From Cylindrospermum sp. FACHB-282 (lineage in GTDB: Bacteria > Cyanobacteriota > Cyanobacteriia > Cyanobacteriales > Nostocaceae): a DNA stretch of 64,000 bases. The DNA is taken from the NCBI RefSeq assembly GCF_014697195.1, contig NZ_JACJRJ010000014.1:1-64000 (forward strand), written 5' to 3'. The notes beneath the pieces were generated by a model, which did not search any database, was not told where the DNA came from, and worked only from the letters and a program-made list of their open reading frames with translations. Below, in pieces: positions 27,734 to 34,984 of the stretch. A program made the position numbers and the translations under genes. Positions within the stretch are counted from its first letter, which is position 1, and each line of letters starts with the position of its first letter.

Positions 27734-28003
27734 TTAGTTTAAAGCAAAGAGAAATAAATATATGCTAATTCGGTAGAAGTGAGGATTTCTCCGAACTAAA
27801 AAATCATCAACCGAACCAAATTTAACCTTACCTTCAGCATAATCTTGACGGACTTCAGCACTTCTCCTGCTAATTGAGAGCGTCGTGAGGCGTACAGGCG
27901 CTTTTGAAGAATGTCTAGGAGAGCTTCTCGATTCCTCTAAAGCCATTACTTCCACAGCCTCAATCACTTGCTGAAATGATGATGTTTGAGAGAAATCGCT
28001 CAT
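27734..28003 (-). pseudogene. Broken antitoxin-like gene (two compensating frameshifts, altered 3' end)
   Basis: The open frame starts MSDFSQTSSFQQVIEAVEVM and later reads EVRQDYAEGKVKFGSVDDFL. Both look like parts of a small cyanobacterial antitoxin family. The sequence between them is nonsense in this frame, but in the neighbouring frame it reads EALLDILQKRLYASRRSQLA, the expected helical middle. One extra base near 27925 and a compensating change about 70 bp further along explain this. After DDFL the normal acidic end is replaced by RRNPHFYRISIYLF. No partner toxin gene is adjacent. It is therefore called a relic; a sequencing error is possible but two errors would be needed. Confidence 0.65.
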
Positions 28004-28040
28004 CTTTTAACTGTTGTTGACTTTAGCTTGATGATCACAA

Positions 28041-28071
28041 GATTCCCGAATTCTCAGAAAATTCGGGAATC
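28041..28071 (-). terminator. Hairpin terminator after the geranylgeranyl-reductase-family gene
   Basis: A 12-bp perfect stem (GATTCCCGAATT 28041-28052 with AATTCGGGAATC 28060-28071) and a 7-nt loop, located 33 bp past the stop codon. On the minus strand TTGTG follows. Confidence 0.6.
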
Positions 28072-28103
28072 TAAGCTATGCCATTAACCCCCAAAACCGG
28101 GGA

Positions 28104-29222
28104 TTAACCAAAACCTGGAATTAAACGCTTCAAGGCGCGGCCAGCAACATCGCCATAACGCAATTCGCCACACAAAATCTTACCCATGATTTGGGCACCA
28201 GAGGGACGCTTGACACCGACTTTGTAACCAATACCGGGGAAGCGATAAAATGCTCCGGCTAATTTTTGCGCCCAAGCCATATCAGAACCCCATTGTTCAT
28301 TAACGGCGTCGCTGTATTTTTCCAAAGCTTGGATATCACCAGAAAGAGCTTCATTAATAGCTCCTGCTGCTAGCAAACCGCTAAAAATAGAGGGGCGAAT
28401 GCCTTCTGCTGTAAAGGGGTCAACTACACAAGCTGCTTCTCCAGCCAATACCGCATTTTGGGTATGTAGCTTTTGATTTCCATCCCACAAGCACAGGGGA
28501 TGACCATACTGTTTGCTAGTTTTAACATCGACATTAAATGATTGGGCGTATTCATCCAAAATCTTTTTAAAGTCTTGGGGTTCACCGCCAATAAAGGTAC
28601 CAACGCCGATAGAATAACCATCAGCTTTGGGAAAGTTCCAAATATAGCCATTTTTGAGCAGTCCAAACTCGAAGTGAGCCATGTTTGTATTTACGACATT
28701 AGCCTCTACTTCTGCTTCCAAAGCGCCTGCTAGGCGGCGTTTACGGTCTTTGAAGCCTAGCCATTTTGCCATTGAACCTTTGGCACCGTCAGCGGCGATT
28801 AAGTAACGTCCTGTAACTGGGCCATTGGCTGTGTTGACTTGCCAATAGTCGCCTTTAAATTCAATACCTGTGACTGCTGTATTGTCTTGCACTTGTGCCC
28901 CTTGCTTTTGGGCTTGCTCCACAAGGAAATGGTCAAAAACATCTCGCCGTACCATCCAGACCGGTTCTTTAATGTCGATTTTCGCTTCTACAGGGTCTCC
29001 TAATTTCCAGGTGAAGCGCAGTTCGTCTACTTTCACAGAAATCGCGGGGCTAAAGTCAAAGTCAAACCATTGGGCGATTACTGGTGATACACCACCGCCA
29101 CAAGGCTTATATCTTGGCAGTGATTCTTTTTCTAACACTAATACTGAGCGGCCCTGCTTGGCTAAATGATATGCTGCTGTGCCACCAGCTGGGCCAGCAC
29201 CGACGATGATGCAGTCGTACAT
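28104..29222 (-). CDS. Geranylgeranyl reductase family FAD-dependent oxidoreductase
   Basis: A 372-residue flavoprotein. The N-terminal dinucleotide-binding motif is CIIVGAGPAGGTAAYHLAKQ, followed by LEKESLPRYKPCGGGVSP, the family-typical segment around the conserved PCGGG. YLIAADGAKGSMAKWLG and NAVLAGEAACVVDPFTAEGI complete the FAD-binding layout. Relatives saturate isoprenoid chains (geranylgeranyl groups of chlorophyll, tocopherol or lipids). The sequence does not match my recollection of canonical ChlP, so it is better called a paralogue of unknown substrate. It is a single gene with its own terminator. Confidence 0.85.
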   Translation of the reverse strand: MYDCIIVGAGPAGGTAAYHLAKQGRSVLVLEKESLPRYKPCGGGVSPVIAQWFDFDFSPAISVKVDELRFTWKLGDPVEAKIDIKEPVWMVRRDVFDHFLVEQAQKQGAQVQDNTAVTGIEFKGDYWQVNTANGPVTGRYLIAADGAKGSMAKWLGFKDRKRRLAGALEAEVEANVVNTNMAHFEFGLLKNGYIWNFPKADGYSIGVGTFIGGEPQDFKKILDEYAQSFNVDVKTSKQYGHPLCLWDGNQKLHTQNAVLAGEAACVVDPFTAEGIRPSIFSGLLAAGAINEALSGDIQALEKYSDAVNEQWGSDMAWAQKLAGAFYRFPGIGYKVGVKRPSGAQIMGKILCGELRYGDVAGRALKRLIPGFG

Positions 29223-29618
29223 ATGGCTAAATTTTTGCTCCTGGATTAGTTGATTTTTCTGAATATCTCTGTATTCTACGGAGAGCCTATCTGACCGGAA
29301 TTTAACGGAATTTTAAGATGGTATGCCGAAAATTATTTAGCATTCAGTTTTACTTAGTTCAATATTTCTTTTTTAGTAAATATTTGTTTATAAAACTGCT
29401 GCTTTGATTAATTCATGTTTAATAATACTCTATGAGTAGGATATTTTGTTGTAAGTTTGCTGATAATTTTTGCTAATTACAATGTCTTGTTAGATTTCAG
29501 TTCCATTATCTATTTTGCCTCACCGCGACTACCAGATAATTTAGTAGTTCTATCGGTAAAAAAATTCAGTAATTGTTTACAAATTTTTATAACTTTACAG
29601 TGAACATCCTTAGAAAGA
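29223..29618. other. Gene-free AT-rich spacer
   Basis: About 400 bp with no supportable gene. It contains the upstream region of the reductase-family gene at its left end and the frr terminator just beyond its right end. Confidence 0.6.
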
Positions 29619-29659
29619 ATGAAGGCTGAAGAATCATGTCTAAATTCTTCAGCCTTCAT
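29619..29659 (-). terminator. Strong hairpin terminator after frr
   Basis: A perfect 16-bp stem (29619-29634 with 29644-29659; core GAAGGCTGAAGAAT) and 9-nt loop, followed on the minus strand by TCTTTCT. It lies 18 bp downstream of the frr stop. Confidence 0.75.
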
Positions 29660-29676
29660 GTTTCATAGGTAACAGG

Positions 29677-30225
29677 TTAGACAGTTGAGATGTCTTTCTC
29701 TTTTTCTGCCAACAATTCGTCAATTCTGACGGTGTATTTGTTGGTCAGTTTTTGTAGTTTGTCTTGCTGATCACGTGCTTCATCTTCGGAGATTTCGGCG
29801 GTTTTTTCTTGTTTACGAATGGAGTCTATAGCATCGCGGCGAATATTGCGAATGCTGACCCGACCTTCTTCAGCGTATTTGGAAGCTATTTTGACTAATT
29901 CTTTCCGGCGATCGCTTGTTAAAGGCGGAATGTTCAGCCGAATTACAGAACCGTCGTTGCTGGGGGTTAAACCCACATCTGATAAAGAAATCGCCTTTTC
30001 AACTATATTCAAACTGCTGCGATCGTAGGGCTGAATTAGGATCGTCGAAGCATCCGGTGTGCTAATGTTGGCTAGTGATTTCAAGGATGTGGGTGAACCA
30101 TAGTAGTCTACCAATACCTTATCTAGTAAACTCGCATTGGCGCGACCAGTGCGAATCGTGTTAAAAGCTCGTTGAGTAGCCTCAACGGTTTTTTGCATCG
30201 TACTCTCAGCTTCAGCTAATTTCAC
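29677..30225 (-). CDS. frr: Ribosome recycling factor
   Basis: 182 residues from GTG 30225, which has GGGAGG five bases upstream. This start overlaps the end of pyrH by 14 bp. RRF splits post-termination ribosomes together with EF-G. Family segments are [17 protein letters not shown] near residue 21, [16 protein letters not shown] near residue 68, [18 protein letters not shown] near residue 101 and the C-terminal helix [15 protein letters not shown] longer frame starting at 30240 has no better signal. pyrH-frr order is the widespread bacterial arrangement. Confidence 0.97.
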   Translation of the reverse strand: MKLAEAESTMQKTVEATQRAFNTIRTGRANASLLDKVLVDYYGSPTSLKSLANISTPDASTILIQPYDRSSLNIVEKAISLSDVGLTPSNDGSVIRLNIPPLTSDRRKELVKIASKYAEEGRVSIRNIRRDAIDSIRKQEKTAEISEDEARDQQDKLQKLTNKYTVRIDELLAEKEKDISTV

Positions 30226-30940
30226 AAGAACCTCCCACAAGGGTGCCGATAGATTCTCCCATGACTGCTCGGTGGATGTTACCTCGCACCGTTAAGTCAA
30301 ATACAAGAATGGGGATATCATTTTCTTTACACAAGGCGATTGCCGTACTATCCATTACCCGCAAGTCTTTAGCTAAAACGTGGGCGTAGGTGAGGCTAGT
30401 GAACCGTTTGGCGTCAGGATAAACATGAGGGTCAGCATCGTAGATTCCGTCTACCTTGGTGGCTTTAAAAATCACTTCGGCATCAATTTCTGCGGCCCTC
30501 AAGGCAGCAGTGGTGTCAGTAGTAAAGAACGGATTTCCTGAGCCAGCACCAAAAATTACCACCCGTCCTTTTTCAAGATGACGGATGGCGCGACGACGAA
30601 TATACGGTTCAGCTAATTCTTGCATAGCGATCGCAGTTTGTACCCGCGTCTGTACCCCTGTGCGTTCGAGCGAATCTTGCAGCGTCATGGCATTCATTAC
30701 CGTGGCAATCATCCCTATGTAGTCAGCGGTTGCCCTGTCCATCCCCGCTGACGCCGCTTTGACGCCACGAAAAATATTCCCGCCGCCAACGACGATGGCA
30801 AGCTGAACGCCAGTGGCTACCACCTCTCCTACTTCTTGGGCTATTCCTTTGACCACTTCTGGATCAATGCCATAGCCCATATTGCCCATTAAAGCTTCAC
30901 CGCTCAGTTTAAGTAAAACCCGTCGGTAATTCGTTCCCAT
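30212..30940 (-). CDS. pyrH: Uridylate kinase (UMP kinase)
   Basis: 242 residues from ATG 30940 ([19 protein letters not shown]), the normal PyrH N-terminus. The upstream in-frame extension to 30979 is not expected. It phosphorylates UMP to UDP with ATP in pyrimidine nucleotide synthesis. The amino-acid-kinase fold is seen in [14 protein letters not shown] near residue 47 and [17 protein letters not shown] near residue 68. [20 protein letters not shown] lies near residue 127 and VDGIYDADP near residue 163. It is first gene of the pyrH-frr operon and its stop overlaps the frr start. Confidence 0.97.
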   Translation of the reverse strand: MGTNYRRVLLKLSGEALMGNMGYGIDPEVVKGIAQEVGEVVATGVQLAIVVGGGNIFRGVKAASAGMDRATADYIGMIATVMNAMTLQDSLERTGVQTRVQTAIAMQELAEPYIRRRAIRHLEKGRVVIFGAGSGNPFFTTDTTAALRAAEIDAEVIFKATKVDGIYDADPHVYPDAKRFTSLTYAHVLAKDLRVMDSTAIALCKENDIPILVFDLTVRGNIHRAVMGESIGTLVGGSCEIS

Positions 30941-31010
30941 GAAGTTTCGCTTTATCAAAAAAGTTGCAATTGCCTCCAATTTAAGATAGCAGTACAGTGA
31001 CCATCTGTGT

Positions 31011-31565
31011 CTACTTGCGCCACACTAATGTAGTCCCGACTTGTTCCGTTTCCGGCAACTGTATTGCTTGAAGAGTAAACAAACAAGCGATCGCATCTCT
31101 CAAATAATCCGCTCCCGTCGCCGATTGCTCTTGGGGATGATCGTCGATCTGTCCTTTATAGCGCAAAACACCATCACTATCTATTAAAAAAGCTGTTGGT
31201 GTTGTAATCGCCCCAAAGCTTTGGGTTACGTCTTGGGTTGAATCCCACAGATAGGGGAAGTTCAACTCATAACGCTGGGCAAAAGCTTTCATATTGTCAA
31301 AATTTGACCCAGACTCATGATTAGCATCACTGCCATTTAACCCAATTAGTGTAAAGCCACCAGGGGCAAATTCAGCTTGAATGTTTTTTAGCCTGTCTAG
31401 ATAAAGCTCTACATAAGGACAGTGGTTGCACATAGAAATGACGCAGACTGAGCGGAACTTCTCTAGATAACGGCTGAGATGGTGTACTTGATTGTCAGTT
31501 CCTGGCAATTCAAAATCTGGTGCATAACTCCCAACAGGAGCATCAATTGTTTCTAGTAGAGTCAT
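31011..31565 (-). CDS. Thioredoxin-fold redoxin (AhpC/TSA-like)
   Basis: A 184-residue soluble protein. The N-terminal region [20 protein letters not shown] is typical of the AhpC/redoxin fold. The active-site CxxC is in [14 protein letters not shown] near residue 46, the cis-proline segment is [20 protein letters not shown], and DDHPQE follows. It probably reduces disulfides or peroxides in the cytoplasm, and no signal peptide is seen. It lies 70 bp upstream of pyrH on the same strand and could be co-transcribed, although the functions are unrelated. Confidence 0.85.
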   Translation of the reverse strand: MTLLETIDAPVGSYAPDFELPGTDNQVHHLSRYLEKFRSVCVISMCNHCPYVELYLDRLKNIQAEFAPGGFTLIGLNGSDANHESGSNFDNMKAFAQRYELNFPYLWDSTQDVTQSFGAITTPTAFLIDSDGVLRYKGQIDDHPQEQSATGADYLRDAIACLFTLQAIQLPETEQVGTTLVWRK

Positions 31566-31989
31566 CTTCTTTCGCCCGAAAGAACTAGGAACAAAAAAAA
31601 TTTGTCAAAATCAGCGTCAGTTTCCAGTTGCAAACTACCCCTTAGCCGATGCTTGATATCCAACTTATTTTATAGCCCAATTTTACCACCGTAAATTGTG
31701 AAACTACTTAATATAATACTGGTGCTAATTTCAGCATGGCACACTTAATGCCATTTTGCTCAAAAAGGGGATTGGGGATTTTGATGAATTGTAGATAAGC
31801 TGTTCCACATTTAACTTGTATATTCTGGGCAGGCCTTAGGGTAGCGGCAGGTAGTGCGACGCTGCCATATCTAAATTTTTATTTTAAATTGCTAAAGATT
31901 TTCATCACAATAAAAATAGCGATGATCATCATCTGTCGCTCAAGTCTTTCCAGCCTTGTATTCAAAGCTTTGTTTTCTGAAAACGAATT
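31566..31989. other. Divergent promoter region
   Basis: 424 bp between the redoxin gene (leftward) and a hydrolase gene (rightward), with no supportable gene. An imperfect palindrome-rich piece lies near 31830-31865 (GGTAGCGGCAGGTAGTGCGACGC). Confidence 0.5.
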
Positions 31990-32892
31990 ATGACAACATC
32001 TACGAACAAAACCACAGTTACTTCCACCAAAACCTGGAATTGGCAAGGTTTCCCCATTTGCTATCAAACCCAAGGAACTGCTGGCCCAGCTGTCGTTCTG
32101 GTACATGGCTTTGGTGCATCATGGTGGCATTGGCGGAAAAATTTACCAATATTAGCAGAAAACTGCCGTGTTTATGCCATTGATTTGATTGGCTTTGGCG
32201 CTTCAGCTAAACCTAAACCAGGTGAAGAAATTGCCTACACACTGGAAAACTGGGGACAGCAACTAGCAGATTTTTGTCGGGAAGTTGTCGGTGAACCAGC
32301 TTTTTTAGTGGGAAATTCTATTGGCTGTATTGTGGTGATGCAAGCAGCGGTGAGCAACCCAGATACTGCCTTAGGAGTTGCCTTGCTTAATTGTTCCCTC
32401 AGGCTGTTGCACGATCGCAAACGGGTAACTCTACCTTGGTCTCGTCGTTTTGGTGCGCCCTTGCTCCAACGCCTATTATCTATTAAACCGATTGGCGAGT
32501 TCTTTTTCAATCAAGTCGCTAAACCGAAAACAGTACGGAAGATTCTGCTGCAAGCTTATGCGAATGCGGAAACAGTGACAGATGAGTTGGTAGATATTCT
32601 GACGTCACCAGCAAGTGATCCTGGGGCTGCGGCTGTATTTCTGGCGTTTACCTCTTATTCTAGCGGGCCCTTACCAGAAGACCTTTTACCACTGTTACCC
32701 TGTCCAGCGATTATCTTATGGGGAACAGCTGACCCTTGGGAACCAATTGAGTTGGGTAGAGAGTTAGCAAATTATCCCCAGGTGCAAAAGTTTATTCCTT
32801 TAGAAGGGGTGGGGCATTGTCCCCAAGATGAAGCGCCTGAGTTAGTTAATCCCATTTTACAAGATTGGATTTGGGAGCGATCGCCAGTGTGA
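31990..32892 (+). CDS. Alpha/beta-hydrolase
   Basis: A 300-residue protein of the alpha/beta-hydrolase fold. The oxyanion region VVLVHGFGASWWHWRKNL lies near residue 37. The nucleophile elbow FLVGNSIGCIVV has the catalytic Ser, and the acid WGTADPWEP and histidine EGVGHCPQDEAPELV are near the end. The overall look is of the epoxide-hydrolase/haloperoxidase-like group common in cyanobacteria and plastids. The substrate cannot be read from sequence. It is a single gene followed by a repeat-rich spacer before the secreted-peptide locus. Confidence 0.88.
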   Translation: MTTSTNKTTVTSTKTWNWQGFPICYQTQGTAGPAVVLVHGFGASWWHWRKNLPILAENCRVYAIDLIGFGASAKPKPGEEIAYTLENWGQQLADFCREVVGEPAFLVGNSIGCIVVMQAAVSNPDTALGVALLNCSLRLLHDRKRVTLPWSRRFGAPLLQRLLSIKPIGEFFFNQVAKPKTVRKILLQAYANAETVTDELVDILTSPASDPGAAAVFLAFTSYSSGPLPEDLLPLLPCPAIILWGTADPWEPIELGRELANYPQVQKFIPLEGVGHCPQDEAPELVNPILQDWIWERSPV

Positions 32893-33051
32893 GATTCAGG
32901 TGACCGAATTTTAGATTTTAAATTTTGGATAATGGAATTGAATCAAAATCTCAAATCCAAAATCTAAAATAAAATGTCAGTCCTCTAACTTGATTGCTGG
33001 GGTCAATCTAAAATCTAAAATCTAAAATCCAAAATTGTTTGACAAGATATA

Positions 33052-33090
33052 AACTTTCCCGACTTAGGCGTTGCTGTAACCGGGAAAGTT
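33052..33090. terminator. Hairpin between convergent genes
   Basis: A 10-bp stem AACTTTCCCG (33052-33061) with CGGGAAAGTT (33081-33090), between the hydrolase gene and the first peptide gene. It could serve either direction. Just before it are repeats of AAATCTAAA (32935-33035). The rest of 32893-33198 holds no gene. Confidence 0.45.
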
Positions 33091-33198
33091 AATACTAAAT
33101 TGAGCTTAATCACCTGCCTTTTATCAAAGTCCCCATAGACAGACTTTGTTTATTTGCCAGCAAACTCCGCAACTTGGAGTAACCAGTGTTAAAAGGGA

Positions 33199-33399
33199 CT
33201 ATGTAAAGATGACATTTCCGTGGACAGGTCCGCTGATAATATTGTTGCCAATATTAGCAGCGCTAGCAATATTGTTGCCAACAGGTTTGACGTAGCGATA
33301 TTTAGGCTTACGGTAGCTGCCACATCCCCCAGCTAAAAGCTGCTGTTGTTCCGTGGTTAAGTCCACAAGCAAATTAGGGTTAATGTTTTGATTTGACAA
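33199..33399 (-). CDS. Double-glycine leader peptide precursor, Cys-first Tyr/Lys core
   Basis: 66 residues. The leader MSNQNINPNLLVDLTTEQQQ-LLAGG (25 residues) matches the leaders of the other small genes here and ends in the GG that C39 peptidases cut. The predicted core begins with Cys: CGSYRKPKYRYVKPVG, followed by NNIASAANIGNNIISG and PVHGNVIFT. It is basic and aromatic at the start and Asn/Ile/Gly-rich after. A single Cys means no internal disulfide. It is the gene farthest from the transporter on this side, on the same strand. Confidence 0.75.
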   Translation of the reverse strand: MSNQNINPNLLVDLTTEQQQLLAGGCGSYRKPKYRYVKPVGNNIASAANIGNNIISGPVHGNVIFT

Positions 33400-33681
33400 A
33401 ATTATTCACCTCTATTAATACATAAATTTCTCAGGACTGCACTTTTATTTATAAATCTATTTTCTCTAAATTAAATGTTGCTTTGGTTATATATCTTTGT
33501 GGTTTTTGGGATTTTAATTTTATCTTTGAACAGAATATATGAGAATCCTAAAACTAGTTCAAAACCAGATTAAGTTTGAGCTAGGGATACAGATTTTGTC
33601 TCACCATATCCCTATTAATTGCCCAATTTAAACTCTGTCGATTTAAGACAAAAGCCCGTTAAAACTGGCCTTGTCATCTTT

Positions 33682-33807
33682 TTACCACCAACCACCACCA
33701 TGACCACCGCCAGGCCAACCGTTACGTCCTCCAGTTAAAAGCTCCTGTTGCTCTGTGGAAAGCTCCACAAGCAAATCAGAGGTGATCGTTTGATTTGAAA
33801 TCATCAT
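33682..33807 (-). CDS. Double-glycine leader peptide precursor, short Gly/Trp core
   Basis: A 41-residue gene (ATG at 33807 or 33804). The leader MMISNQTITSDLLVELSTEQ-QELLTGG is nearly identical in plan to its neighbours. Cleavage after GG would release RNGWPGGGHGGGWW, only 14 residues and composed of Gly, Trp, His, Arg, Asn and Pro. An AGG-type ribosome site (AGTGAGGTAC) precedes the start. A Gly/His/Trp composition of this kind suggests metal binding or a modified mini-peptide, which is speculation. Confidence 0.75.
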   Translation of the reverse strand: MMISNQTITSDLLVELSTEQQELLTGGRNGWPGGGHGGGWW

Positions 33808-33985
33808 GTACCTCACTTGCTTATATAACCTGAAGAGAATCTAGCAAAATACACGCTTAAACTAGCTCAAGATTAATCAAGTTTTGAGCTAGTTATAGGA
33901 GTATTTTCTTGCTAATTGCAAAGTTGAAACCCTGACAATACTCACTTCCTAATCTTTGTCAACTTGCCCTTAATCATTAGGAGAA

Positions 33986-34153
33986 TTAGTGGCACATTTT
34001 GGAGCAGCATTTACTTTTCTTTTTTTTCATACAGCTATCGTAACAGTCATCACCACTTCCTCCACTTTGGCCACCAGATATAAATTGCTGTTGATCTGTG
34101 GATAGCTCCACGAACAAATCAGGCTGGAGAGTTTGAAAAGATTTAACAGACAT
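33986..34153 (-). CDS. Double-glycine leader peptide precursor, Cys-rich Lys core
   Basis: 55 residues from ATG 34153, with TTGAGGTAA upstream. The leader MSVKSFQTLQPDLFVELSTD-QQQFISGG fits the family. The 27-residue core QSGGSGDDCYDSCMKKKK-SKCCSKMCH has five cysteines in a CxxxC...CCxxxC pattern around a Lys cluster. This suggests disulfides or metal coordination and a cationic bacteriocin. It is the most bacteriocin-like core of the locus. It lies 505 bp downstream of the precursor gene at 34659. Confidence 0.75.
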   Translation of the reverse strand: MSVKSFQTLQPDLFVELSTDQQQFISGGQSGGSGDDCYDSCMKKKKSKCCSKMCH

Positions 34154-34658
34154 ATAGAATTACCTCAATTCGTGATAGATCGAGGTGATACAAATAAATG
34201 TTGGTTGAAATAACATGAATATGATGTACCACCTGTTATTTATTATTAATAACCAAATGTTCAATAAATGAACTATTCTAAGGTGATAAATAAATCGGCT
34301 AAATATCTAACTTTTGGTTCATGGCTAATACTATCCAAAGTTGAATGAAAATTTTAAAAGCAAGGTTTGATATTGCTTTTATTGTTTACGATGGGCAGAA
34401 GTAAGTAAGTAAGTAAGCGAAAAGAAATCAAACCATGTTAAGTAAAGTAAAAAATATTGAAATTACCTCGTAACAAGCGGCTCTGTGCCCTACTTTGTTC
34501 GCGTAGCATTTCGTATCGCCAACGCCTAGCTAGGGTCGACCACAGGAGATAGAGAGGGCTAAGAGCCGCTCACTACCAACCTTGAATTATTTACACCAAC
34601 CTACTTAGAATTAATTACGCTTTTATCATCATTTATACTTTTTTTTACAAGGTACAAA
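34154..34658. other. Spacer with a palindromic repeat and a GTAA microsatellite
   Basis: 505 bp without a gene. Inverted arms AGCGGCTCT (34476-34484) and AGAGCCGCT (34562-34570) enclose an interspersed-repeat-like interior (TTCGCGTAGCATTTCGTATC). A short GTAA tandem run (AAGTAAGTAAGTAAGTAAGC) lies near 34400. Confidence 0.7.
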
Positions 34659-34955
34659 CTATGAAAATAAACTTATGAGGAAATTGCCCAGAACATTCTT
34701 CCGTCTATTAGCGCTGGGACTGGAAGTAGGTAAATTCAACTTTATGGAATAACTGATGGTAGTTTGTGACAAATTATAGGTACTTTTTTGTGAAGAGACA
34801 TCACCACCTCCCAGATTTAATGTATTTTCTGCCGTAGTTTGAATATTAGTTTGCTGATAGAAAAGGCTAGCCTCACCTGCAACTAGGATTTCTTGTTCTT
34901 CCTCAGACAAATCCCTGAATAATTCAGGATTGTTGGATGTGGGATTTTCAGCCAT
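34659..34955 (-). CDS. Leader peptide precursor with altered cleavage site (AGE)
   Basis: 98 residues. The leader-like N-terminus MAENPTSNNPELFRDLSEEE-QEILVAGE aligns with the locus leaders, but the second glycine of the GG site is replaced: V-A-G-E. The remainder is Ser/Thr/Asn-rich (EASLFYQQTNIQTTAENTL, LNLGGGDVSSQKSTYNLS) and has a hydrophobic end, GNFLISLFS. It lies just 29 bp downstream of the C39 transporter gene on the same strand. It may be a substrate cleaved elsewhere, a non-cleaved partner, or an inactive copy. Confidence 0.65.
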   Translation of the reverse strand: MAENPTSNNPELFRDLSEEEQEILVAGEASLFYQQTNIQTTAENTLNLGGGDVSSQKSTYNLSQTTISYSIKLNLPTSSPSANRRKNVLGNFLISLFS

Positions 34956-34984
34956 AGAATTACGTTCTGAGATGAGAAAAATTA

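Noticed and set aside
28104-29222. Naming the reductase ChlP (chlorophyll geranylgeranyl reductase)
   Set aside because: The N-terminal region and length do not match my recollection of canonical cyanobacterial ChlP; left as a family-level call.
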